The notes under the pieces: model-generated | What the model was told of the DNA's origin: nothing | Database searches by the model: none | What the model saw: only the letters and a program-made list of their open reading frames with translations | Shown here: positions 29,542 through 41,109 of the stretch, piece after piece | Layout: each line of letters opens with the position of its first letter | Numbering within the stretch: the stretch's first letter is position 1 | Translations under genes and position numbers: made by a program | Assembly: GCA_963922205.1 (NCBI GenBank) | Contig: CAWUHX010000069.1 | Coordinates: forward strand, 248,001-312,000 | DNA length: 64,000 nt | Origin: Romanomermis culicivorax | Lineage: Eukaryota > Nematoda > Enoplea > Mermithida > Mermithidae | Reading direction: 5' to 3'

Positions 29542-31347
29542 ATGGCTTTTGCGAAGATTCCGCCTATAATAGCCGCCGATCGTTGGCGTCTTTGCCAAAT
29601 GTCGCCGCCCTTGATCAAGCACGAGGCCATTGTCACTTTTGGCCAAGAGCTTGGGCGACTACCATTGAATGGCCGTTACGCCGTGTGCACGAATATTGAA
29701 GAAAGCCAGTCCATGTGCGACTTTCTGGCCAGCGACCCACGTCACCCTGGCGTTTACGGGCTCGACGCCGAATTCATGAATTACCATCTGGATTGGGTCG
29801 ACTGGGGGAAGAAAGAAGCCGGACCGCTCGCGAATTTGGCCAAAACCAAACTTGACATCGCCTTGCACGGCCAGCGATACTCGAAAGGGCCCTTCGCCGT
29901 TATTGTCCAAGTTTGTCGCGCCGACGGCCACACGATTGTTTTTGATCTTTTGGAGATGGGAATCGTTCCCACCTCCTTGATCAATCTCTTGAAAAACGCT
30001 CGCGGCATCGTCGGCTTTGCGTCTAATTGCGACCTGGCCGCCCTGACAAATGTCGATATTCGATTCGCCGACATTAAAATACGGGCCGATACCAGCCAAA
30101 TACAACGATTTTTGAAGAGCAATCGTAGTATTGACTATATTCGTGAGAGAAGCCCCGATTTGTATAAACGTCTAATCGAGGGGACCGCCGATTTTTACCG
30201 AGCAGGGAATAGTTTAGCGGCCGTCGCCCAACATTTTTTCGGCGTCACTCTCAACAAAGGCTTCCAGGGTAGGGAATTGGCGTGGGCCAAGCGTCCCTTG
30301 CCTTCCGACGCCTTGGAATACGCCGCTTTGGACGCCATCGCCCATTTTGACGTTTATTATAGTTTAAACGAATTTTACCCCCTCTTCGACGAAATCAGAA
30401 CTTTGACGTCGAAAGAGCGAATAATGTCGTCAAAACGAGCGTCGAAACGCGAACCGTTATCGCTCGCCATCCTTGATTTTTCCCTTCGAGAAGTAAAGAT
30501 AAGATCTATAGTTTTTGATAGGTTAGGCAAAGACCCCGTACCACGAAATTCGACCAGCGAAAGTTCAACAGAAGACGAAGAAGAAAGAGAAAAATCCGAA
30601 GAAGAGGTCGAAATCTCAAGAAACGATCTATTTGTTTCCCTGAAATCTGAAGAACAAAAAGAAAAAGTTTTCTACACCTTGAAACTAATCTTAAAAGAAG
30701 TTGTTAAATACACTTTTAGCCTGACAAACAAGAAGGATAAACAAAGTGGTGTAAAGAGTCCACCTAATCTTTTACAGGGAAAATCGCTACCGACGCCTTC
30801 AGCCGAACCGATCAAGCGGACGAGGGAAGAGAAATCGTCGGCTAAATCGTCAAAATCACCGCCGAAAAGATCGAAAGTGGGCGCAGAAATAAATCCCACC
30901 GAGGCCAGCAGTAGCCGCCGAATAACTGAAGAACGAACCCCCGTCGAAATAGCGTTCGGAACGCCGACCATTTTTAAACCAACCCCGCCGCCAGCGGATT
31001 GTCATTTTTCGGCTTTCAATTATTTCCGCCGACGCTTCGATACGCCAATCAACAATCGCGAAGCCATCGATTCGAGGGCTCAAGCAGAAAGGGAAGCCTA
31101 TCGTCATTTAGACGATAATTTAGCCGCTTTCATCGTCTGCTTCATGCCCCCCTACCGTTCGGAAATGCCGCCCGCTGCTAGGGAATTCGCCGAATTACGC
31201 AGCGTCCACCTACGAAATCAATTGCGACGGGACCCCCGACTACTCCCCGAACAAATTGAAGCCCTAGTGGCTAAATTTTCAAATATTCTTACCGAATATT
31301 ACACAAGTCGCATCGTCCAATCCGTCGACCGTCGACACCGTTCGTAA
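29542..31347 (+). CDS. Element A ORF2: DEDDy 3'-5' exonuclease with C-terminal domain
   Basis: 601 residues from ATG 29542. Residues ~40-285 are a DnaQ-like exonuclease of the RNase D/WRN/MUT-7 type (Pfam DNA_pol_A_exo1): Exo I GLDAEF (D75, E77), AVIVQVC and IVFDLLEMG strands, Exo II GFASNCDLAAL (D164), the family signature SLAAVAQHFFGVTLNK, and Exo III LEYAALDAIAHFDVYYSL (Y260, D264). All five catalytic residues are present. Residues ~340-370 are acidic (EDEEEREKSEEEVE), ~410-470 basic and Ser/Pro-rich with possible nuclear localisation stretches. Residues ~490-601 form a helical domain I do not recognise. Codon use is richer in G/C (gcc, gtc, tcg) than ORF1, which hints at separate origin. 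It would remove nucleotides from 3' ends of nucleic acids; the role in the element is unknown. Confidence 0.88.
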   Translation: MAFAKIPPIIAADRWRLCQMSPPLIKHEAIVTFGQELGRLPLNGRYAVCTNIEESQSMCDFLASDPRHPGVYGLDAEFMNYHLDWVDWGKKEAGPLANLAKTKLDIALHGQRYSKGPFAVIVQVCRADGHTIVFDLLEMGIVPTSLINLLKNARGIVGFASNCDLAALTNVDIRFADIKIRADTSQIQRFLKSNRSIDYIRERSPDLYKRLIEGTADFYRAGNSLAAVAQHFFGVTLNKGFQGRELAWAKRPLPSDALEYAALDAIAHFDVYYSLNEFYPLFDEIRTLTSKERIMSSKRASKREPLSLAILDFSLREVKIRSIVFDRLGKDPVPRNSTSESSTEDEEEREKSEEEVEISRNDLFVSLKSEEQKEKVFYTLKLILKEVVKYTFSLTNKKDKQSGVKSPPNLLQGKSLPTPSAEPIKRTREEKSSAKSSKSPPKRSKVGAEINPTEASSSRRITEERTPVEIAFGTPTIFKPTPPPADCHFSAFNYFRRRFDTPINNREAIDSRAQAEREAYRHLDDNLAAFIVCFMPPYRSEMPPAAREFAELRSVHLRNQLRRDPRLLPEQIEALVAKFSNILTEYYTSRIVQSVDRRHRS

Positions 31348-31931
31348 TTTGAATTTTTGTCGTTATAAATATTTTCGTCGTCGCCAATTTCGTCCCTTTT
31401 CGTCCAATTAATCGTCATAATCGTCGCCGCGAATAATTTTCGTCGTCGTCCAATATTTTGTTGTTCGTTTAATTCGTCGTCTAATTCGTCGTTTCGTCAT
31501 TGTCGCCGCCGTCTTGTTCGTCGATTCGTCGCCCAACCCGATGAAACTTTAACGATCCCCGTTGTATATTTGTATTTTGTATGAAAAAAGAAAAAACCGC
31601 CGAAAAACCATTTTAATTTTTAATTTTTATAACTTTGAACAATTTAAATTTATGAAAAACTGGAAAATTATAAAACAGAACAGGGGAAAATGATAAAGAA
31701 AAAACGGAACGCAAAATTGGAGAAAATGGAAGACAAAAAAAAGGGAACGAAGAAAATTATAAAGAAGAAATTTGAGAGTTGGAAAGAAAAATGCGAGAAC
31801 AAAATTATCTACTGATATAAAAACACTTACCCTCAACTTCGTCGACGATTTTATCGTTGGCTCGCCGCTTCTTCGCCGTCAAATCCTCGCCCAACGAGGC
31901 TGGGGGCAGCCTTTCCCCAGCGCCGGAAGAA
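31348..31931 (+). other. Element A 3' untranslated region with TCG-rich tract
   Basis: 31350-31535 is a run of tcgtcg/tcgtc repeats with interspersed aatt, then AT-rich sequence. The purine tract ccggaagaa abuts the right LTR (31923-31931) and is the probable plus-strand primer. No gene is seen. Confidence 0.6.
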
Positions 31932-32547
31932 TGTGAGGCCGCTACAAATCAATCGATAATTAAGAAACTTACAGTAAACCACGACTCTTCCCCATACGCA
32001 CACACACCAGGCAAACCTACGTTATCCGATCCTACTGTAGCCACTACGCCAAGAATCTTCGTTTTACGTCATGCAATTCTCCCTACGACTACGCCTACTA
32101 GATTATGATTTACTATTATGTTATTTAATGACGTCAATACCTAGTTTTTATGCTATTTTTTATGTCTTAATATTTATATAAATATGCTTGTTTTGTATGT
32201 TAAAATTACTTCACCAATTTTCCAATAAATTTGGCTTACCTGCCTTTCTTCTCTGCTCCCAATTCCGTCGTAGGGTCGTCGGTAAAACGTCGTCTTTTTC
32301 CGTCCAGCTTTGCGTCCTTTGGAACCTGGAAGAAATATATTTTCGTTTCGAGACTAAGATTTTCCTTTTAATTACCTTGGCGTTTTCCTAAATCGTCGCC
32401 GTTGCCGCCCATCCTTTGACGTTTTCGTTGACGATTCTAAAGAAGAAAGAATAATTTAAGAACGTTTCAGCACTCAGTCCGATCTGCAGGTTATTCAGCT
32501 ACAGTAACCTGTAATCTCCATAGACCCAAACATTGATAAACCTTACA
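31932..32547 (+). repeat. Element A 3' LTR
   Basis: 616 bp, TGTGAGGCCGC to CCTTACA, followed by the ggtg target duplication at 32548-32551. Confidence 0.92.
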
Positions 32548-32551
32548 GGTG

Positions 32552-33542
32552 TTAAAGATCAACTGAACCAGTCCATTCAGGACAGACTGTAGGCCCTGAA
32601 TGAGGTTGTGTTGTTGACCAGTAATCACATGGTTTGCTGCCAAACCGACACCTTCTAATGAGGCCTTAATGTCAGTTTCTACCCCTGCAAAGGCCTGATA
32701 GAGAGCATCTGGTTGCAGAGACAGGCAAGAGGTAAAGTTTACCAGCCGGTTTAAAACTGCTTCAATTTGCTCAGTGTTGTAAACATACTGTTTAAAAAAA
32801 GCAAAACTGGAAGGGATCATCACCAACTGATCATGGAATAGCACAGGAGCATCAAAGTGAGTGACATTGAAGCACTGCTTCCAGAATAGTTCAAGTGATA
32901 TGTGGCTCACATAGACTGTGCCAGACTAAGTAAACCAGCCTGAGCGATTCTTGAAAATCCTTGTAAAGTGGTGATCACAGAGCACTCTTGGGCTAACCTT
33001 AATAAGATCTGGGCCACTGGGGTGGAAAAATAAATGGTACCGCCAACCTGCACAGGAAGATACTTGTAGCAGATGTTTCCCACCTAGTAGGAGTGGTAGA
33101 CATATGTGGTGTTGACCTTTTGACATGACCATATTTCAGCCCATCGCCTGTGAATGGCGCCATCAGGTCATTCTTCTGAAGGAATGCCCGGGCACCCAAA
33201 GTAGAGTCAAGGTAAAGCAACTGCCAAGTCAGATCAAGGTAGCATTGAGCATGAGAGCAAAGCTCAAGCCATATGAATCGAAAATTGGTTATTTCTGACT
33301 CCTTGATCTCCTGAGCCAAGTAGTTCAGTTTGGCATTGACAGAGTCCGGATGTGAATCCTTTGCTAATCTGAACATTTTTTGGTCAAATTAAATCTTCCA
33401 TGGATGTGTAGAAGAAGACCCTGACCTGTTCCAATTGTGGTTGAACATAGTTCTACACACAACCAGAAAACGCGAGAGTTTCCCAGGATCCTGAGGGCAA
33501 CCTAAAGATCATCAAAGATGACATTGTTTCCTGATACAGACA
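32552..33542 (-). pseudogene. Envelope-like remnant of element D, middle part
   Basis: Minus-strand open stretches (33376-32999 and 32910-32552) with long amphipathic helices, several N-x-S/T sites and spaced cysteines, but with at least two stops or shifts between them. Upstream it continues at 48119 after removal of element B, and downstream at 25024 after removal of A, ending in a membrane-anchor-like stretch. The family is not identified; viral-type glycoprotein is inferred from architecture only. Its position between gag and protease is atypical. Confidence 0.42.
33539..33542. repeat. Target duplication of element B, left copy (gaca)
   Basis: Gaca precedes the TGTTGGG start of the left LTR and is repeated at 48119-48122 after the right LTR. 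Confidence 0.88.
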
Positions 33543-34186
33543 TGTTGGGCACCCTGTTGATGGCAAAGTCCGGTGGGGAAATTGCCATGCAAATCGGACA
33601 AATGGACCACCAGCAGCGCAGACATTTTTGCATAGAAGTGGAGCACCAAAGAAAGACCAAAAGATGACAGTGAAATCATTCTTCACTATTTTTTACATTT
33701 TTATTATATTCTTGTTATTTTTGCTGGCGTCCATAAACTATTTCCCAACATTTACGTCGTTTGTTATTCATTATTTACATTATTCATACACATTATTCAA
33801 CTGTGGTCTATCCACATTTTTCTATCATTTCGTCGGAAATATTGTTTTACATATTCGTTTATTATTTAGGATTTTCCGATCATCGAAGGCGGAGGGCCAA
33901 AGGCCCAGGCGCCACCTTGCAGTCAGCAAGCCTTGGGAAACCCACTAAGGGTTATACTCAAGTAAGTTTATCCCTGAGGGGATTCCTTGTCTCAGCTAGG
34001 AGACTGCGGAGCTCTCTAGTGAGGCCCAGCATTTAAGTTTAAAGTAATCTTTGTTGTTGTAGGTCTGGGGAACCGGACTGTTGCACTATCACTGAGGCTT
34101 AGCCAAGGGATTAGTTTCTAACAGGTCAGTTCAGACCAGAAACCTCAATCTTTTCTTACGCCTCTTAAGAAAAGACCTGCACAACA
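33543..34186 (+). repeat. Element B 5' LTR
   Basis: TGTTGGGCACCCTG to GCACAACA. Contains a near-palindromic ggccaaaggcccaggcgcc block at about 33895-33912, shared with the right LTR. Confidence 0.9.
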
Positions 34187-34188
34187 AG

Positions 34189-34205
34189 TGGTGGCTTTTA
34201 AATCC
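34189..34205 (+). other. Element B primer-binding site
   Basis: TGGTGGCTTTTAAATCC begins two bases after the LTR. Element C has TGGTGGACTCTTAACGCC in the same place, so B and C probably use the same or a related tRNA, different from that of A and D. Confidence 0.65.
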
Positions 34206-34282
34206 TCACCACGGAACTTCATAGTCAGACTAGGAGAAAAGAAAATCCTCCAGGTTTCTACAGAAAGTTAGCAGGATTTAGA

Positions 34283-36900
34283 ATGCCTAACGAAAGGATA
34301 CCGAGAGGTAATACTTTAAATAGATCACCACTCAGAGTGGTGAGTGCTGGGAATCTTGTAAATTTGGGAGACGGAGATCAGCAACGGCATGCTGCTCTGG
34401 ACCCAGTGATCCCAGATCAAACTCCCGCGAGGGTTCAACCATTGCAACAAAATGCAATGCATTTTATGCCGCAAGATGCAGGCGTACCAATTGACCGCCC
34501 ACTAGTGATTGCCATCGATCCGCAAGAGGCAGGACCGGCGAATCCAAACCCAGACGCCCATGAACTGCCGCCTCGAAATTTGAAAAGGTCACCGCCAAAG
34601 GTTGAATTAGAAGGACCAAAGAGGGACGTTATTATGCCCAAATTTGGACTGAATTTGGAAGAAAGGGACCCTGAAATTGATCAACGATTAGAGAGGATTC
34701 CACAGGATCAAGAGCGATTCCGGCCACAGGAAAGAGCTCCGGAAATGTCCAATCAAGAATTGGCGACGCAGCTACGCGAATTGAAAGGGACCATTGAAGC
34801 ATTATTTGACATTATCGCGAATGCCACCACCCAGGACAATAAAAGGGAAGCCGAAAGTCGCCAACAGGAGCCGGATAGACAGGTTAGACCATGTAATAGG
34901 GGTGCAGAAAGAGACAACCATCTCTCTGCTGAAATGAATGCAGGCGCAAGGCCTAGTAATAGGCCTGAAATTGATGAAGGGCAAAGGCTTAACTTTGAGC
35001 CCAAAAGTTGGAGAGGTCCAGCTAGAGATTTTTGATTCGAGGGAGCTGAGCAATCGGCAGACTTCAGGAATCCAAATCAGATAGCTTCGCAGCATCCAAC
35101 TTTAACAAGAGTGCTCTATGATGGTAGAGGAAATATAGTTGATCCAAATACCCTTAGACCAGATCAACTGGCATATTTCCCTTATAGGGATTATAGGTTT
35201 GACAGAGACCACATACCATCAAATCAAGGAGGTGTACCACCTCAACGAGATCCAAATCAAGTTATGCTGCAATCTCTGAACTCTGATATTGATCCAGTGT
35301 TAACAGCAGCTTATGATCAGAGGGAAATGCCAACAAATAAATTGGCACAAGAGATTGTAGTTAGGAATATCGTTGAAGGTGTGTTACCCAAACTTTTAGA
35401 TGAGGGTATGGTAAATCAGCAGGTACGTAGCTTCTTAACAGCACTTGAAGGGGAATTTCGTAGGGATACACCCGAATCAGCTAAATATGAAGCACTGCTG
35501 AGGCTATCTATAGGTAGACCAAAGGCTGTTGCAGGAGACAACATGACCTATAGGGAGGCCAGGAGAGCCATCATAAATGTCTTTGCACCTGAGTGTAACC
35601 TGGAAATTTTAACCAGGGAGTTATTTGAGATCCAACAAAGACCCAATGAACTGGCCGTAGAGTTTTTAAAAAGGGTCAGTATCCTAGTGGAATTGGTAAA
35701 GGGTGATTTAGACTATCAGTCAAAATAGAGACTGATTATTGTCACCTTTATATACAAGAGTGATCCCACATTTCAGTCTGAACTGAAAAATTCAAAACAT
35801 ACCTTTGGAACTTGGTATGATTTAGCAGTTGAAGTTCATGATATTGGAAGAAGATATAGGAATGCCTTTCAAAGATACGGACCTAAGGGTACACAGCAGG
35901 ATCCTATTAATATTAATGAAGTAGGTATGCCTAGTGGGCATGATCCTGAAATTGCCGTAGTTGCTAGAAATCAGCCAGAGGGATATCAACAAGGCCAGAG
36001 AAAAAGGTTTCGGCAACCATATCAAACTGTAGGTAATCAGGTAACGGCCCAAACCCAAAGGTCAAGAAGTGATTCTCCTGAAATAGAAGAGATTCCAGTT
36101 CCGGAAGCCCCTAGGGCTCAGACCGAAAAAGGTAAGAAAGAATCCCTTCTATTAAAAATTTCTAAAGAGATGGTACAACTGGTCGAAAGGTTCGACCAGC
36201 TTATGCAAAAGGTTGATAATAGGCAAATGGAAAATCGGTCTGATGTGGCCATACCCGGCACCAGCCAGAGAGGTCAAGGTTCACGAGATCCGACAAAGCC
36301 ATGGTGTGAGTTCCATAAGAACATAACACATAATACTGCAGACTGCAGGACATTGAGAATGTTGTCCGAGCCCAGGAGCAGAGGCAGAGCCAGTTCCCCT
36401 AGCTTCAACAAGGGAGGCTTCAACAATTTTGCTAGAGGTAACTATAGAGGTAGAAAAGGTTACCCTAATGCCAATTTTAATAGTAGAGGTAGAGGTGCGT
36501 ATAATATAGGCTATTCAGGCTATCAGGATAGCCATGAGAGTTACCTACAGAACTCCGACTATAACGAGTTTCTGGAATTCAAAAGGCAGAAAGAACTGCA
36601 GAAGCAGTTCCAACAAATGCAGAATAACCAACAGCAGGCTGCATTACAGCAACCTCAGCCACCTCAGGCTATTACGGGTCCGACTCAGACTCTTCAACAG
36701 TGTCAATTCACAAATCAGCCACCCCAGAAGGATTATTCGAGTGTAATGGTTGCAAGGCAATCACAAATGAATCCTTTGGGTGAAGTAATTCAGACAGTGA
36801 ACTGCCCAAATGTTGTATTAGGTAGCATTGTTCAAATGAATGCAATTGCACCACAAACGGTAGTACCATCCGTACAAGTAGTAGAGAGGGGCACACCAGC
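34283..36900 (+). pseudogene. Element B gag (single frame with two stops)
   Basis: The frame starts at ATG 34283 ([10 protein letters not shown]) and continues in the same frame through TGA 35033 and TAG 35726 into pol. A charged N-terminal part is followed by a capsid-like helical domain at about 35.4-35.9 kb (YREARRAIINVFAPECNLEI, ELAVEFLKRVSILVEL, FIYKSDPTFQ), close to element C's gag. At 36305-36346 CEFHKNITHNTADC is a CX2HX4HX4C (CHHC) knuckle instead of CCHC, then an Arg/Gly-rich tail (SRGRGAYNIGYSG) for RNA binding. At 35726 element C has Gln, which fits a CAG-to-TAG change. Confidence 0.82.
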
Positions 36901-39900
36901 TAGCCCTCAGGAACAACATTTGCTGAATACGTACCCCCAAACAGCCCCATTCCACATTGAGGTTGTTATAGGAGGTCGTAAGACATTGGCTCTAATTGAC
37001 ACAGGAGCTCAGTGTACTGTCATGTCAGCTAAGTTTCTGAAAGAAACTTTGGGCCCGGATTACACTGAATATCCGAGGATATTAAATGTTACTGTAGCCA
37101 ACGGTAAGACAGTCCAAGCCCATGGGTATATCCAATTTAGGATGGATACATTGTGTGGACAGTTGCCCCTAAAAGCAATTGTAATTCCTGAAGCAGGTAA
37201 AAATGTTATAGTGGGAACAGACTTTTTGGCCCATCCTCAGGTAGGAGCCATAATAGATTTCAGGAACAGGACAATGACGCTCAACAACCGTCAACAGCGA
37301 ATATACCTGATGCCGGACCAGCCCCAAAGGAATTGTGGAGAGGTCATGACCATGAGCGCCACGGAATCCACGATGAGCGCCGCCGACCAGTATCAGCCAA
37401 AGATTTGCCTGTTAAAGGTTTCGGTGCCAGTGGTGAGTGTAAATCCAATCTACTTACTTAGTGGCACGGATATACTTCTGAGAGCAAAACTCTGGGATAA
37501 GGTAGGCGAAAATCATCTGAACGGAATCATAATAGAGTCTGAAGAAAATGAAGAAAGGTTCCACATTGACAGTACCATAGTAGATGGTACAAAAGATGAT
37601 TTTGTAATTATGATATCCAACAACACAGGATCAGGATGCCATTTGAAAAGTAATCAAATAATTGGCCATACTAATTCAGTGTTGTGTGATACTGATAACC
37701 AAGATCAACTAAAGGGGAAGATAGTTGAGGACTTGGAGAAGCTGCAAACCTGTGCAGTCCAAGCTAGACCTGATTCGACTCAATCCGATGAGAAAGAATT
37801 CAAGGAAGCTTTGTACAATATGCTGGCTAAATCCAACATACCATCAGAGCAATTGGAGCAAGCTCTACGATGTCTCGCAAAGTATAGAGACGTGTTCAGC
37901 TTGCCCAATGATCCTCCAACTACGGCACCCTACTTGACCTGTAAAATAAATACAGGTGATGCAGCACCTGTGGCAAAAAGGTACCACAGGACTGCCATAA
38001 ATTTATGGCCACATGTTCGTGAGCATGTGCAAGATATGCTCAAAAAGGGTGTAATAGAACCATCAAAGTCGCCTTGGGCAGCTCCGTTATTCCTTGTAGG
38101 TGAAAAGGATGGTACCAAGCGACAAGTAATGGACTTTAGGGGTATAAATGATGTTACCAAGGATGATAAGTATCCCATTCCTAGAATGGATGACTATCTA
38201 GACTGTTTAGGTAAAGCAAAGTTTTATACCACCTTAGATCTCAAGTCAGGGTATTGGCAAGTGCCAATGGATGAAGAAAGCAAGGAAAAAACTGCTTTCA
38301 TATGCCAAGAAGGGCTTTATCAATTTAAAGTCATGCCCTTTGGCCTAAAAAATGCGCCAGCAGAGTTCCAGCGTATGATGGAAAGAGTTTTGCATCCATA
38401 TGTATGGAAAATCTGTCTAGTATATATAGACGATATAATAGTGTTCTGAAATACGTTTGAGGAACATTTGCTTAATTTAGAGCTAGTCCTGCAAGCTCTA
38501 AGAAAGGCTCATTTGACCTTGAAGCTGGAGAAGTGTGAATTTCTGCCAGAGAGAGTTCATTTTTTAGGACATATCTTAAATTCGGATAGAGTTTCCCCAG
38601 ATCCGAAAAAGGTCAAAGCTATTAATGATTTCCCATTCCCAGAGTCTAAACGTAAACTGCAAAGGTTTCTAGGAATGTTGCAGTGGTGTAAAAAGTTCAT
38701 ACCAGGGTTGGCTAAACACGCTGAACCATTGTATAAATTAACTGGGAAGAACTGTGTTTGGGAAATTACGGAGGTTCACCATCAGGCTTTTAGGGGCCTA
38801 AAAGAAGCACTATTGTCAGTGCCTTTTCTAAGGTATCCGGTTTTGGACTGGTCTGCAGACTTTGTTCTTCAGACAGATGCCAGCAGAAGGGCACTAGGAG
38901 CAGTTCTCTACCAGGAGACCAAGTTGGACCGCTGGGTAATTGCTTACAACAGCAGTATTTTAAAAGTGGACGAAAAGAAGTGGACAGCCATGGAAAGGGA
39001 GTGCTTGGCAATAGTGTATGGCTTGAAGTTATACAAGCACTACCTAGTAGGTCATAAGGTGATCATAAGAACTGATCACAAACCTTTGTTGTCAATGAAG
39101 GTCAATGCCAGGACCAACGGTAAATTGAAGAGATAGTATTCATTCATCTCTCAGTTCAACCATAAACTAGAGTATGTGCCTGGAAAACAAAATGCCATGG
39201 CAGACTTTTTGTCAAGGATGGATGAACCAGATGATCAAGCGGAAAAGATACCGCCAAAATGGGAACACATGTTCTCAGAGGATAAACCAGAGTCTGGAAA
39301 TCTGAAAGATCTAGAAGCACAGCTTATTGAGAAAAAGCATCTCAATTTGGTGAAGAGATTCAGAATTCTGACAGATCGGAATCCTGAAGACGGTACTCCA
39401 TTATTTTCAGAGCCAAAAGGTAAGAAAAATCAGAGGACTGATATAAGTCCCAGATTCACCCAAATATATCAAGAAGATTCTGAGGGTGATTTAGAATCAA
39501 TCTCGCCTGCAGACTTGGTAAATGCCGTAACTACAAGGAGCATGGCGAAAGAAGTGGAGAAGAGTAATCAGGCTCCGATCCAGCCTGACGGCAATTAGGG
39601 CAAAGAAACGGTAAGTAGGGGAAACCAGGAAAAAGGTAAGGAAAAAAGAGTTACCTGGTTATACCCGGAGAAAGAACCAGAATTTACTTTGGCAGACCCC
39701 AAAGAAAATGAGTTGCCAAAAGGGTTAATTAGAGATGATCTCATGGCCCTCTTGCAGAGAAAAGATGAGGTATTACAACCATACTTTGATAGATTGGGTC
39801 CAAATGGGACAACCAAGTATCACAGTGGATTTTATATCCAGAATGAAGTGTTATACCGCGAAGCCAGACAGGGATTGGATGATCAAGTGGTTGTCCCATC

Positions 39901-41109
39901 TTGCCTAAGGGACAATACTTTGCACCAGTACCACGGTGCCGTAATGATGACTCATCAGGGGTTCAAAAGGACCCTTGCTATGAATAAGAAACGGTTCTGG
40001 TGGCCTGGAATTGAAAAGGATGTCAGGCACTATATAAAATTTTGTTCAGTGTGTGAAATGGCTAATCAGGGAAACAAGGAAATTCCCCGACTAATACCTA
40101 TTATCCCACAAGGTCCCTTCGACATAGTATCAGTGGATATCTTGAGTATTTCTCCACTAAGTGAGAAGAGACCATATGTCATAGTCTTTCAGGACTATTT
40201 TACAAAGTGGGTTGAAGCTGAACTGATCCCAGATCAGTCAGCTAGCACCGTTGTAGATACTTTTCTACAATCAATTGTATTTAGACATGGGACTCCACGG
40301 AGATTACTCAGTGATAGAGGAGGTTGTTTTACCTCAGATCTAATGAAAGAGATCTGCAAATTATTGGAGTGTCAAAAAATTTATACGACAGCCTACCATC
40401 CACAAGGTAATGGCATGGTAGAAAGGTTTAATCAGACACTCATCAAGCAGCTCAGAAAGGTGGCCATTGAGGAAAAAGACAATTGGCCAAGATACTTGAG
40501 AGCCGTGGTGTTTGCCTATAATGCCACACCACATGCAGCAATGGGGCCATCCCCATTTTCATTGCTTAGAGGTCACGGGGCAACCTTCGGGTTAAACTTA
40601 TCGAAAGCATATGATATTGTAATGCCGGACAGCAATGCAGAGGATTTGTGTTGACCAATCATTTAGTCAATTTATAGGAGGATATAGCTAAAAATATCCA
40701 GAGTGCTGCTGAAAAATCGAAGAAATACTTTGATAAAAAGTCCAAACAAAATGGGTTCAAAGAAAAGGACTAGGTTCTGCTCAAAGTAGACAAGCAGAAA
40801 AAATTAGGACTACAATGGTCCGGTCCCTTCATAGTTATGGACATTTCACGAGAAGCAGAGAATGTTGTCACCATTGTACATTGGGACAACCCGCTAAATC
40901 GCCAAATTGTTTCAATCAGCAGGTTGAAACATTTTCGTTACGATACCACTAGGGTCTTCCCACAAATAGCGCGAGCCAATCAGGATGCACCACATGATGA
41001 AAACACGTCACTTTCCAATATGGGGCAAACAGTTACGACTGGAGCGCCAAACCAAATGAAATCATTTGGAAATTCACCCAAGGCGAATCTATGTGCGATC
41101 TCGGGCTGA
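36901..41109 (+). pseudogene. Element B pol: protease, RT, RNase H, integrase (several stops)
   Basis: Same frame as gag. Protease: [16 protein letters not shown] at about 36990, [10 protein letters not shown] at about 37215. RT about 37.96-38.6 kb: [42 protein letters not shown] and YIDDIIVF at about 38421-38443, then TGA at 38447 where element C has Ser. RNase [47 protein letters not shown], then TAG 39134 where C has Trp. Integrase about 39.9-40.65 kb: HQYHGAVMMTHQG, CSVCEMANQ, SVDILSISPL, LLSDRGGCF and HPQGNGMVERFNQTL (D, D, E intact), then stops and one frameshift near 40665 before a C-terminal tail with WSGPFIVMDISREAE and QIVSISRLKHF. All catalytic motifs survive, so inactivation is by stops only. 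Confidence 0.9.

Larger units (their letters stand above)
25025..32547 (+). mobile_element. Element A: young non-autonomous Gypsy element with exonuclease ORF
   Basis: Two 616-bp LTRs (25025-25640, 31932-32547) that I found identical wherever compared, flanked by ggtg duplications. Contents: primer-binding site, ORF1 (zinc knuckle, hydrophobic segment, RNase H and integrase remnants; no capsid, protease or RT), ORF2 (DEDDy exonuclease). It sits in element D's envelope-like region. Identical LTRs mean recent insertion, so RT and capsid must have come from another element. The shared primer-binding sequence with D is one possible link to the donor lineage. Confidence 0.92.

Noticed and set aside
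34283-41109. In-frame TGA/TAG of element B as recoded codons
   Set aside because: Both TGA and TAG occur, at sites where element C has different amino acids (Gln, Ser, Trp), and a frameshift is also present; decay is simpler.
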